DNA of 64,000 nt from Methyloligella sp. (lineage in GTDB: Bacteria > Pseudomonadota > Alphaproteobacteria > Rhizobiales > HXMU1428-3), in the NCBI GenBank assembly GCA_021604645.1, contig BQJJ01000003.1, forward strand, positions 112,551-176,550, written 5' to 3'. The notes beneath the pieces are model-generated. The model did not search any database. It had not been told where the DNA came from and saw only the letters and a list, made by a program, of their open reading frames with translations. This document shows, one piece after another, positions 27,102-34,308 of the stretch. Position 1 is the first letter of the stretch; every line of letters begins with the position of its first letter. Both the position numbers and the translations under genes were made by a program.

Positions 27102-29246
27102 ATGAAATTTAGAAGGCTAAATTTATTCGGGCCATTGCTTGTGGCTGCTTCACTATGTGCAGCAGCGCCTTTGCATGCGTCTGATAGGAATATTACCGAC
27201 AAAGAATTGTCGGACACATCAAACACTGCTGATTGGCTTGCATATGGGCGAACACACTACGAACAGAGGTTTAGCCCTGTAAACGATATTAACGTCTCAA
27301 ATATCTCTAAACTTAAGCCGGCTTGGTATAAGCCTTTACCTGAGGAAAATAGCCTCACAAGCACGCCTTTGGTTGTTGATGGTATCTACTACTTTACCGG
27401 TAACATGAATAGGGTTCATGCTCTTAGTGCTACAACAGGTAAAACCCTTTGGATCTTTGATCCGAAAGTTGGCGAAAAGATCCGTGAGAAGAAACAAAGA
27501 CGTGTTTTCTGGATCTATAGTAGAGGTCTAGCGACTTATGGAGACAAGATCTTTCTTGCTACCTGGGACGGCCGCTTGATTGGTATCAATCGGAAAACTG
27601 GTAAACAGGTTTGGGAAACAAGAGCGTTACCTAAGAATTCTGCTCTACAGCTTACTATGGCGCCTAAAGTTGGCGGTGGTAAGATCTTAATCGGTAATGG
27701 TGGTACAGAAGCTGGTCCAACACGTGGTTGGGTTGCTGCTTACGATGCTGAAACCGGTAGAGAAGACTGGCGCTGGTACATTGTGCCTGGAGACCCAAGA
27801 TTGGGTTTTGAGGATCCATCACAAGAAGCAGCTGCTAAGACTTGGTCTGGTAAATGGTGGGAGCATGGTGGCGGCGGTAACGCTTGGCACGGCTTTACTT
27901 ACGATCCAGATTTAGACCAATTTATTTTTGGTACAGGTAATGGCTCGCCATGGAACCGTAAAGTTCGTAGTCCTTCAGAAGATGGCAAGGGTTGGGGTGA
28001 TAACCTCTATCTTTCCTCTGTAGTTGCGCTTGACGCCCAAACCGGTGCGTACAAATGGAGTGTTCAACAAGCTCCAGGTGAAACTTGGGACTATAACTCA
28101 AACATGGATATTACTCTTGCCGATCTTAAGATCGATGGTAAGAACCGTAAGGTTGCGTTGCACGCTCCTAAAAACGGCTTCTTCTATGTAATTGATCGTG
28201 CGACTGGTAAAGTGATCTCAGCTGAAAAGTTTGCTAAGGCTAACTGGTCAAGTAAGTTTGATCTGAAAACACAAAGACACGTGGTACCTGATAGCTCTTT
28301 CTTCTATGATGGCGAAGAGAATATCTATCCATCTGTGTTTGGTGCTCATAGCTGGCATTCTCAGTCTTTCAACCCTCAAACTGGCCTGATGTACATTCCG
28401 ACACAGAACTTGTCTACGACTTTTGCTGACAAAGGTTTAAAGACAGATTCAAGCTGGCGTAACAAAGCTTGGACACTAGGTATTGCTGTTGGTGTTACAA
28501 TGAAGGCAATCCCAGGAGTGCCAAAAGGTTCATTGACTGCTTATGACCCAATTAAGCAAAAGATCGCTTGGAAAGTTGATCATGACTTCTATTGGGGTGG
28601 TGGTACACTTTCAACTGGTGGTAACCTTGTTTTCCAAAGTGAGCCAACTGGTAAACTAAAAGCATATGATGCAAGAAACGGCAAAAAAGTATGGGAATAT
28701 GATACAGGTCTTGGCCTTACATCAGCACCTATCACTTATAAAGTCGGTGGCAAGCAATATGTTGCTGTTCTAGTTGGACCAGGCGGAGCCTTCTCATCTA
28801 ATGCCTTTGGTAGTGGTGAACTTGGCTTTGATCTTTGGGGCTGGAAATATGGTGTGCATGAGCGTCGCTTGATTGCTTTTGCTCTAGACGGAACTGCTAA
28901 AGTTCCAGCACAGAAAGCACCAGCTTTTGCTAAGCCAGTTGTCGATAAAAACTTCAAGATCGATGATGATAAAGCAGCTAAGGGTGCTGGCGTCTATGCC
29001 TTGGACTTCTGCTTACTTTGTCACGGTGGTGGCGCAGTATCAGGTGTTAAAGCTCCTGACCTTCGCGAATCTGAAGCTTTCATGAGCGGTAATTTAGATA
29101 CGCTTAGAGAAATCGTGGTTAAGGGTGCTCTTACTGAACGTGGTATGCCGATCTTCCCACATCTTTCAGATGATGATTTGAAAAACTTGCGTCACTACAT
29201 CCGTAAACAAGCACGTGATGGCGCTAAGAATAATGCGAGTCACTAA
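27102..29246 (+). CDS. PQQ-dependent quinohemoprotein alcohol dehydrogenase (type II)
   Basis: A 714-residue periplasmic enzyme: signal peptide ending PLHA, an eight-bladed PQQ propeller (about 40-590) and a C-terminal cytochrome c domain with haem site C637-L-L-C640-H641 and probable axial Met682 (RGMPIF). It oxidises alcohols and passes electrons through haem c to the respiratory chain. The catalytic Asp330 is in TWDYN. Asn332 occupies the place where lanthanide-type enzymes carry a second Asp, so a calcium cofactor is expected. The vicinal Cys-Cys above PQQ, usual before the NRG motif, is absent: the segment reads RVFWIYSRG. ATG 27102 has AAGGAAG 8 nt upstream. A PqqA gene follows downstream. 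Confidence 0.92.
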   Translation: MKFRRLNLFGPLLVAASLCAAAPLHASDRNITDKELSDTSNTADWLAYGRTHYEQRFSPVNDINVSNISKLKPAWYKPLPEENSLTSTPLVVDGIYYFTGNMNRVHALSATTGKTLWIFDPKVGEKIREKKQRRVFWIYSRGLATYGDKIFLATWDGRLIGINRKTGKQVWETRALPKNSALQLTMAPKVGGGKILIGNGGTEAGPTRGWVAAYDAETGREDWRWYIVPGDPRLGFEDPSQEAAAKTWSGKWWEHGGGGNAWHGFTYDPDLDQFIFGTGNGSPWNRKVRSPSEDGKGWGDNLYLSSVVALDAQTGAYKWSVQQAPGETWDYNSNMDITLADLKIDGKNRKVALHAPKNGFFYVIDRATGKVISAEKFAKANWSSKFDLKTQRHVVPDSSFFYDGEENIYPSVFGAHSWHSQSFNPQTGLMYIPTQNLSTTFADKGLKTDSSWRNKAWTLGIAVGVTMKAIPGVPKGSLTAYDPIKQKIAWKVDHDFYWGGGTLSTGGNLVFQSEPTGKLKAYDARNGKKVWEYDTGLGLTSAPITYKVGGKQYVAVLVGPGGAFSSNAFGSGELGFDLWGWKYGVHERRLIAFALDGTAKVPAQKAPAFAKPVVDKNFKIDDDKAAKGAGVYALDFCLLCHGGGAVSGVKAPDLRESEAFMSGNLDTLREIVVKGALTERGMPIFPHLSDDDLKNLRHYIRKQARDGAKNNASH

Positions 29247-29297
29247 TAGGCTTTGATGCAAAGAATTTCTTAATTTATTTGAGAAATCACAAACAGT

Positions 29298-29337
29298 AAT
29301 ATGGGGAGCGATTATCGCTCCCCATATTTGAAGTTTT
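29298..29337 (+). terminator. Terminator hairpin after the PQQ dehydrogenase
   Basis: ATATGGGGAGCG and CGCTCCCCATAT pair perfectly around a 4-5 nt loop and are followed by the T-rich TTGAAGTTTT. It sits 50 bp after the stop codon and separates the dehydrogenase from pqqA. Confidence 0.75.
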
Positions 29338-29344
29338 AAAACTT

Positions 29345-29432
29345 ATAAGTAATGACCCGAATAAAAAAATTAAAAATTACTTATGGGTTACTTTTTTGAT
29401 CATCTCCTTTGTATTCTGGGGAGAGGTGATCA
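29345..29432 (+). promoter_or_regulatory. Structured leader upstream of pqqA
   Basis: ATAAGTAAT (29345-29353) pairs perfectly with ATTACTTAT (29376-29384). The same left arm plus ACCC can instead pair with GGGTTACT (29385-29392), which is followed by six T residues. A third stem, TGATCATCTC … GAGGTGATCA (29397-29432), follows. The pairings are visible; that they are alternative regulatory structures is inferred. Confidence 0.35.
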
Positions 29433-29496
29433 TTCCTTGCAACTTTGCTCTTAATTGAGGAGTTGTTTTAACTTTAACCTTTAAAGGAGAAACCTT

Positions 29497-29586
29497 ATGA
29501 AAGTATGGACAACACCACAAGTTTCAGAAACTGAAACTGGTATGGAAGTAACAAGCTATATGCCTGCTGAACTTGACCGTGCATAA
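29497..29586 (+). CDS. pqqA: Coenzyme PQQ precursor peptide PqqA
   Basis: A 29-residue gene, ATG 29497 to TAA 29586, with an AAAGGAGA ribosome-binding site. The peptide reads MKVWTTPQVSETETG then MEVTSYMPAELDRA. The core GMEVTSY holds the conserved Glu17 and Tyr21, the two residues that PqqE cross-links and that become PQQ. Length and core match PqqA of methylotrophic alphaproteobacteria. It is free-standing: no pqqB, C, D or E lies on either side, so the maturation enzymes must be encoded elsewhere. It lies 250 bp downstream of a PQQ-dependent dehydrogenase, with its own leader and terminator, consistent with making precursor for that enzyme. Confidence 0.9.
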   Translation: MKVWTTPQVSETETGMEVTSYMPAELDRA

Positions 29587-29673
29587 TTAGCTTGCCAATT
29601 TCATTCTAGATTTATTAGGGCATTATTTTTTGCACTAACTAAATGTAGGTGAGATTGATTACAAAAAAGTATT

Positions 29674-29707
29674 AAGCCCTCGTCATTCTTTGACGAGGGC
29701 TTTTTTA
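29674..29707 (+). terminator. Rho-independent terminator after pqqA
   Basis: AAGCCCTCGTCA pairs perfectly with TGACGAGGGCTT over a 5-nt loop, followed by TTTTT. It may also serve the convergent small membrane protein gene weakly. Confidence 0.88.
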
Positions 29708-29730
29708 TTAGATCTGTTGGTAGATAAAAA

Positions 29731-30078
29731 TTAGAAATTTATATTCTGAATGACATAGCCGCCGCCAAAGGCTGCGAGGCCAGAAATGACTATATATGGC
29801 AAAACACTGACAAAGGCGCTGAGTAAGGTTACGAAGGCTTTGAAGACATCTTCTGTTGCGCTCCAGATTTGTCTAGCGGCTGTGTAGAGGTAATAAGAAA
29901 TGACACCTATTGTGAGCACAAGGATAACGATTTTCCAAACGGGTAGTGCTTGCCAGTTTGATTGAAAAATATCTATGATTTGACCAAATGACCAGGTCCA
30001 GACCATTTGGAGAAATTTGAGGGTGATGGCTATGCCTTCGGTGAGGAAAGTTACAATTTCTTTGATGATCTTTTCCAT
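29731..30078 (-). CDS. Small membrane protein of unknown function (115 aa)
   Basis: The 115-residue product has an amphipathic, aromatic-rich N-terminal part (ITLKFLQMVWTWSFGQIIDIF), a membrane helix near residues 48-68 (VWKIVILVLTIGVISYYLY) and a second one near 82-108 (FVTLLSAFVSVLPYIVISGL, then AAFGGGYVI). I know no family. GGGAACC-type purines precede ATG 30078. It is convergent with pqqA, only 145 bp from it across a shared terminator, which gives no firm clue to function. Confidence 0.65.
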   Translation of the reverse strand: MEKIIKEIVTFLTEGIAITLKFLQMVWTWSFGQIIDIFQSNWQALPVWKIVILVLTIGVISYYLYTAARQIWSATEDVFKAFVTLLSAFVSVLPYIVISGLAAFGGGYVIQNINF

Positions 30079-30298
30079 TTTGGTTCCCTCAGTTTATTGT
30101 CTCATTTCTTGAGATAAGAAAATTCCAATGATGATAAAGTAATTGAACTTGGGTGGGAGGTCTAGTTGTTCCTCTTTATGATCTCTTTTACTGGTTGGCT
30201 ACTGAATGTCGGTTTGTAGGTTTATATAGCCTGTATATGTGATGCCTGGGCCATAATGAAAACTGAGGTTTGCTTATGTCCCAGACTATACTGATTAT

Positions 30299-30913
30299 TT
30301 AATCATGCAATTTTATCACTTTTGCTACAGAGGTTCTTTTGTTCATTAGGTCTCGGTGCTGAAGGATGTTTGGATACGCGTCAACAGTTACGCCATCATC
30401 ACTTAGCCACCTGGTGACCAGGTAGAGGTATGGATCGCAAATTGAGAATTTGTCACCTAGAACATAGGGGCCAGTTAGATAATGTGTTTCTATCATTCTG
30501 GCGCATTCGGCCATGTTTTCAGTGAGCTTGGCTTTCATGCTTTCATGAGCAGCTGTGTCATCTGCCCAGCGGGAGCCTCGTTTGCCATGAGCGTGCATGA
30601 CATGAATTGTTGAGTTAACATAGTCATTGAATGATTGAGCTATAGCGAACTCGAATGGATCTGTTGGCGCTAATGACAACTCCGGATTTGTATTGGAGAG
30701 ATAAGTTAAGATTGTTGGTGTTTCTGTGAGAATTCCATTTTGTGTGATGAGCGCTGGGACACGCCCCTTTGGATTGAGCTTTAAAAACTCAGGGCTGGTT
30801 TGTTCAGCTTTTGTAAAATCAACAAATATTGCTTCATATTCTTTGCCAATTTCTTCGAGGATAATGTGCGGGGCAAGGGCTGCTGTTCCCTTGGCGTAAT
30901 AAAGGTTTAACAT
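30299..30913 (-). CDS. Glutathione S-transferase family protein
   Basis: A 204-residue GST-like protein: an N-terminal thioredoxin-fold domain (about 1-78) with the cis-Pro motif KGRVPALIT and the glutathione-contact TETPTILTYL (E-T/S), then an all-helical C-terminal domain. Bacterial beta-class enzymes have a catalytic Cys near residue 10 in a G-A-C-S-L-A-P motif; here the equivalent is GTAALAPHI, so that Cys is missing and catalysis, if any, must use another residue. It stands alone; the substrate is unknown. Confidence 0.82.
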   Translation of the reverse strand: MLNLYYAKGTAALAPHIILEEIGKEYEAIFVDFTKAEQTSPEFLKLNPKGRVPALITQNGILTETPTILTYLSNTNPELSLAPTDPFEFAIAQSFNDYVNSTIHVMHAHGKRGSRWADDTAAHESMKAKLTENMAECARMIETHYLTGPYVLGDKFSICDPYLYLVTRWLSDDGVTVDAYPNILQHRDLMNKRTSVAKVIKLHD

Positions 30914-31020
30914 GGAACTGCCTTTTAATTATGTGTCTCTATCATAACTTCTTTGGTGAAGAGTTATGTCTTTCGTATGAACTGTATAATTAGCATGGCC
31001 GTTGTTAGTTGTGTGAAATA

Positions 31021-31058
31021 TAAAAGCCTCAATCAATTTTTTGATTGAGGCTTTTATA
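31021..31058 (-). terminator. Rho-independent terminator after the outer-membrane barrel gene
   Basis: AAAAGCCTCAATCAA pairs with TTGATTGAGGCTTTT over a short loop with T runs on both sides, 25 bp beyond the stop of the minus-strand barrel gene. It is symmetric, so it could work in both directions. Confidence 0.85.
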
Positions 31059-31082
31059 TTGTTCGTTAGGACTTTTAAATTT

Positions 31083-31931
31083 TTAGCAGATCGCTGCGAC
31101 ATTTTCGAAGAGACATTTATCTGCAAAGTATCTGCGATCGTTGGTTTTGATAGTTGAGTGCTGAGCGCCACCAAAATTCATTTTAAAACCAACTAAGAAT
31201 TGATGGGTGTCGATTTCGTCACCATCACCATCGTCGATAAAAAGGCCATTCCAACGGGTGAATAATGTGATGGGGCGGTCATTAAAACCGTATTCTGCTA
31301 GGAGATGAGTATAGTCGACTTCTCCAGATTCTCCTTCAGTCTTTACGCGGCCAAATGATCCTTCAATTTTTAAGTTGTCTCTGATGTAATAGCGCACCAA
31401 AGCTTTAAAGTAGTTTAGCTCGCCGCTGTCCGTTTCGTCCTCATCCGATGCAATTACATGAAGTGTGCCGATTGCACCGCCTATAGTTAGACGGTCAATG
31501 AAATATTCGGCTTCAGCACCTAGTCTATAATATTTGGCGTTTATATTGTCTGACGCTCTTAATTTGTTAAATGAAGTGTTTAGAGCAATGTGGCCTCTTG
31601 TTTCATCTCTAAGCCCAAAGTGGCCGCCAATGCTCCAATTTGTGGCTGAACCATCGCTATCTTCGTAACGAAGCATGCTGTCGAGCTGGATGTGAGCTCT
31701 TAGCAGGTTGAATGCAAATGAGCCTGCCGCATTAATTGATTGGCCATCACTATCGTCACCATCATTATCTTCTACTTCAAAGTGGCCGATGCTGGCTTCT
31801 ATTTGAACAGCTGTGTCGGAAACACTAGAGCTTTCATGAGTTTCATGATCAGAGGCGAATGCAATGGAGGGAAGTGAGGAGAAAAATAGGCAAGATAGAA
31901 TGATTGATAGATAGCGCTTGTTCATAATCAT
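31083..31931 (-). CDS. Outer-membrane beta-barrel protein (porin-like)
   Basis: A 282-residue exported protein. The signal peptide ends IAFASD. The mature part is a run of alternating amphipathic strands with acidic turns (DEDETDSGELNYFKALVRY; GRVKTEGESGEVDYTHLLA), as in outer-membrane barrels, and several D-x-D-G-D loops (DNDGDDSDG, DDGDGDEID) that could bind calcium. Unusually for a porin the chain runs on past the last strand to a CLFENVAAIC end. An AAAGG site serves ATG 31931 or the in-frame ATG 31925. Specific family not recognised. Confidence 0.65.
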   Translation of the reverse strand: MIMNKRYLSIILSCLFFSSLPSIAFASDHETHESSSVSDTAVQIEASIGHFEVEDNDGDDSDGQSINAAGSFAFNLLRAHIQLDSMLRYEDSDGSATNWSIGGHFGLRDETRGHIALNTSFNKLRASDNINAKYYRLGAEAEYFIDRLTIGGAIGTLHVIASDEDETDSGELNYFKALVRYYIRDNLKIEGSFGRVKTEGESGEVDYTHLLAEYGFNDRPITLFTRWNGLFIDDGDGDEIDTHQFLVGFKMNFGGAQHSTIKTNDRRYFADKCLFENVAAIC

Positions 31932-32159
31932 ATGACCTTTATTGATTGTGGTATATAATTACGCAGTACTAATTGGCACTTAATCTACATATCTCGTTTT
32001 TCTGGTTCAATGTGTTTGGTTTTAAATTATGTTGATAACTGATGATTTGAGGCACGTCAGTGGCTTAAATGCGTAAAAACTAAGCGTTTTTGAAAGAGAT
32101 CGGCTCTTTAAAAGAAAAAATGTATGAATTTTGTGGTGTGGGAATGATAAATTTAAAAA

Positions 32160-32235
32160 TGGTGCCGGCTGAGAGATTCGAACTCCCGACCTACTGATTA
32201 CAAATCAGCCGCTCTACCAACTGAGCTAAGCCGGC
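32160..32235 (-). tRNA. tRNA-Thr (anticodon TGT)
   Basis: A complete 76-nt cloverleaf on the minus strand with CCA encoded. The acceptor stem GCCGGCT pairs with AGCCGGC, the D arm is AGCTCAGTTGGTAGAGC, the anticodon stem-loop CTGATTTGTAATCAG places TGT at 34-36, and the T loop is GGTTCGA-like (GAGTTCGAATCTC). It reads ACA and, by wobble, other Thr codons. It lies between two divergently oriented single genes. Confidence 0.95.
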
Positions 32236-32498
32236 CCATAAATGAAATATGATATATTTCATGAGGAGACAGTATTAAATGTTTTGCATTAATCACTGTT
32301 GAAGAATGCCTTCTAACCCAAAAAAATAATTCAATCTACCCCTAAAATGAAAATTTTTAACATTAATTTTTAAACAGGCTTTTTGATTTAGATTAAAGGT
32401 TTGGCATAATAAATGCTTTTAACAATTCGATAGTATTTAAATGATACAAATTTTGGAATATTGTTAAATAACTAACGGGCTAACATTTGGAGTTTACG

Positions 32499-32846
32499 AT
32501 GCGTATTTTCGCAATTCTTTTTCCTGTCTTATTCATCGCAGTAACTTTTATAACGATTTCTGATGCTGAAGCTGGTCGAAAAGGGCGTATGGCGCTTTAT
32601 TGTCAGGGGGATCATCTGCATTACGGCTCAAGTAATGTGTTTAGATCTAAGCGGCAAGCTTTTAAAGATGCTATTGAAAGCTGGGCGAGTTTCACAGTTT
32701 TTGAATATGGGTCTGAATGGGGACATTGGCGTTTATCGAAAAATAAAAAGGTAAATTGTAAAAAAGGTTCTGAAGGTTGGAAGTGTAGTATTGAATCTAC
32801 TCCATGCCGGAGAGCAAAACGTGGTGAGAAGGGCAAATATCGTTAA
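32499..32846 (+). CDS. Small secreted cysteine-containing protein (115 aa)
   Basis: The signal peptide (MRIFAILFPVLFIAV … DAEAG) directs export. The mature part has four cysteines (YCQG, NCKK, KCSI, PCRR), enough for two disulfides, and a conserved-looking WGHWRLSKNKKVNCKK segment followed by a strongly basic tail (RRAKRGEKGKYR). It resembles small periplasmic proteins found across Rhizobiales-type genomes, but I cannot name the family. Shine-Dalgarno GGAG lies 7 nt before ATG 32499; an upstream in-frame TTG at 32487 is unlikely. A strong terminator follows. Confidence 0.7.
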   Translation: MRIFAILFPVLFIAVTFITISDAEAGRKGRMALYCQGDHLHYGSSNVFRSKRQAFKDAIESWASFTVFEYGSEWGHWRLSKNKKVNCKKGSEGWKCSIESTPCRRAKRGEKGKYR

Positions 32847-32874
32847 ATCATAAGATATTTGGTCTATTTTTATA

Positions 32875-32910
32875 AAAACCCGCAAACCTCACAGTTTGCG
32901 GGTTTTTTTA
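32875..32910 (+). terminator. Rho-independent terminator after the small secreted protein
   Basis: AAACCCGCAAAC pairs with GTTTGCGGGTTT around a short loop and ends in a T tract, about 30 bp past the stop codon. Confidence 0.88.
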
Positions 32911-33082
32911 TATTTTCCTGTCAAAATATTGCGTTCAGGTTGCATTCAGGTTTGAAAATGTAATGTGTTTTTATCAGATCAAAACTGTTTGGTAATTCCC
33001 CCAATCGAACATTTATGGATCGCATGAATTTTTAACACATATTGGTCTTAGCAAAGACTTATCAGAAACTCGGGAGGTTTCT

Positions 33083-33439
33083 ATGACGCATTTAACGAAT
33101 AAGGTAGCTACCTTAGCTGCAACTTTGATGTTGGCTTTTACAGTAACTACTGTTGGGGTTACAACAGTACAAGTTAAACAAGCTCAAGCTGGTAAAGGTG
33201 GTCGAATTGTTGCTGGGGCCATTCTTGGAGCTGCAGCTCTTGCCATTATAGCTAGTGAAGGCCGCCGGGCTCATGCACATGGGCATTATTATAAACACCG
33301 TTCACGTCATCGCTATGGTCGTTATGGCCGCTATCGCACTTGTTATGATAGATATGGTGACCCATATCGTTGCTACCGTAAACGCAAGCATCACCGCCGT
33401 AATTGGCGTCGTAGTCACCGTCATCACAACCACTGGTAG
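33083..33439 (+). CDS. Secreted Arg/His/Tyr-rich protein (118 aa)
   Basis: An N-terminal signal peptide ending QAQAG is followed by a glycine/alanine-rich hydrophobic segment (GGRIVAGAILGAAALAIIAS) and then a C-terminal half dominated by His, Arg and Tyr (GHYYKHRSRHRYGRYGRY … RRNWRRSHRHHNHW). Two cysteines (RTCYDRYGDPYRCYRK) frame a YDRYGDPY motif typical of small glycine-zipper/basic envelope proteins in alphaproteobacteria. The function is unknown; histidine clusters suggest metal binding. CGGGAGG before ATG 33083 is an ideal ribosome-binding site. A terminator at 33518 follows. Confidence 0.72.
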   Translation: MTHLTNKVATLAATLMLAFTVTTVGVTTVQVKQAQAGKGGRIVAGAILGAAALAIIASEGRRAHAHGHYYKHRSRHRYGRYGRYRTCYDRYGDPYRCYRKRKHHRRNWRRSHRHHNHW

Positions 33440-33802
33440 GATTTGAATTATCTGCTGATCGCCCCCCCCCCTCCATTTTTAATGGATTGGCAGATAATTT
33501 CTTTCATATTTCCCTATTAAAAAAAGCTGCACGATCAGTTTCGTGCAGCTTTTTTGTGCCTGTTGAAAACTCGCTCTTTACTTATAGTTTTGCCGTTTTA
33601 AGCGAGTGAACATTTCATCTTTACCAAATTCTTTGGTTATTCTTTCGATTTTAAAGGCATTATAAACAAGTCCAATGGTCTGTTCTTGACTTTCAATTTT
33701 ATAGTCACTAGGAATTGATTAACATTTATTAACCATTTGTGGCATGATGGGATTAGGTAATCAGACTATATAGCTAATTAAGGCTATGAAGGAGTGATGC
33801 AT
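33440..33802. other. 363-bp intergenic region with poly-C tract and terminator
   Basis: A run of ten C residues (33462-33471) lies 22 bp past the stop codon, inside a larger inverted repeat (AATTATCTGC … GCAGATAATT, about 33446-33500). A rho-independent terminator follows at 33518-33552. The remaining 250 bp up to the next gene hold no supported gene or recognised site. Confidence 0.55.
33518..33552 (+). terminator. Rho-independent terminator after the Arg/His/Tyr-rich gene
   Basis: AAAAAAGCTGCACGA pairs with TCGTGCAGCTTTTTT over a short loop and ends in T residues. Confidence 0.88.
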
Positions 33803-34213
33803 ATGATTGTATTTTTAACTCGCGTACGTATGAAGCTTATTGCTTTTGTTTCAGTTTTGATCTTAAGCATTTTTGGCTTGATCGGTTCTGTTAGTGCTGG
33901 AGGTTTGGCTTCGGCACCAAAGACTGTAGATCATAGGGCAACTATTGCTGATAAAGCGCCTGTTGCTAAGGTTGGGTATCGTTATCGTCGGAGCTATAGA
34001 CGTGGCCATCGTCGGTTCCGTTTGCGTTTTGGGCGGCATTATGGCTATCGCCATCGTCACTATAGCCATCGTCAGTATCGCTATAGACCTTACCGCTATC
34101 GTCATTACGGCTATTATCGTCCCCATTACAAACGTCGTCATTATCGTTTGAAGCGTTTTTATCGTAACAGACATCTTCGTCGTCATTTTAGACGTCATCT
34201 TAGACGTTGGTAA
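33803..34213 (+). CDS. Secreted Arg/Tyr/His repeat protein (136 aa)
   Basis: The signal peptide (MKLIAFVSVLILSIF … SVSAG) is followed by a short neutral linker and then about 85 residues that are almost only Arg, His, Tyr, Gly and Phe, arranged as loose YRHR/YRYRPYR repeats (RYRRSYRRGHRR … RHFRRHLRRW). No cysteines occur in the mature part. The net charge is extremely positive; it may bind lipopolysaccharide, nucleic acid or metal, but nothing proves this. AAGGAG is 8 nt before ATG 33803, which I prefer to GTG 33794 and ATG 33797; ATG 33830 would give a more usual signal peptide length. Confidence 0.7.
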   Translation: MIVFLTRVRMKLIAFVSVLILSIFGLIGSVSAGGLASAPKTVDHRATIADKAPVAKVGYRYRRSYRRGHRRFRLRFGRHYGYRHRHYSHRQYRYRPYRYRHYGYYRPHYKRRHYRLKRFYRNRHLRRHFRRHLRRW

Positions 34214-34248
34214 TTTGGGCTTAAAAAGCTTAGAATTTTGATGTTTAA

Positions 34249-34287
34249 ATAGATCTCGATAAAATCTTATCGAGATCTATTTTTTTT
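34249..34287 (+). terminator. Rho-independent terminator between the Arg/Tyr/His repeat gene and rlmB
   Basis: ATAGATCTCGATAA pairs perfectly with TTATCGAGATCTAT over a 4-nt loop and is followed by eight T residues on the plus strand. It lies 36 bp past the plus-strand gene and 22 bp past the convergent rlmB. Confidence 0.88.
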
Positions 34288-34308
34288 GTGCGGTATTATT
34301 GCTGGGGT

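Noticed and set aside
31932..32498. Possible insertion element around tRNA-Thr
   Set aside because: No integrase, no duplicated tRNA end and no terminal repeats were found; the flanks are ordinary AT-rich spacers.
33252..33476. Minus-strand frame rich in Asp, Gly and Asn opposite the Arg/His/Tyr-rich gene
   Set aside because: Its composition is the simple complement of the repeated CGT/CAT codons on the plus strand; the plus-strand gene has a signal peptide and an ideal ribosome-binding site.
33960..34213. Repeated CGTCATTATCG-like motifs considered as a CRISPR or tandem DNA repeat
   Set aside because: They have no fixed unit or spacers and are explained by Arg-His-Tyr codon repetition in the coding frame.
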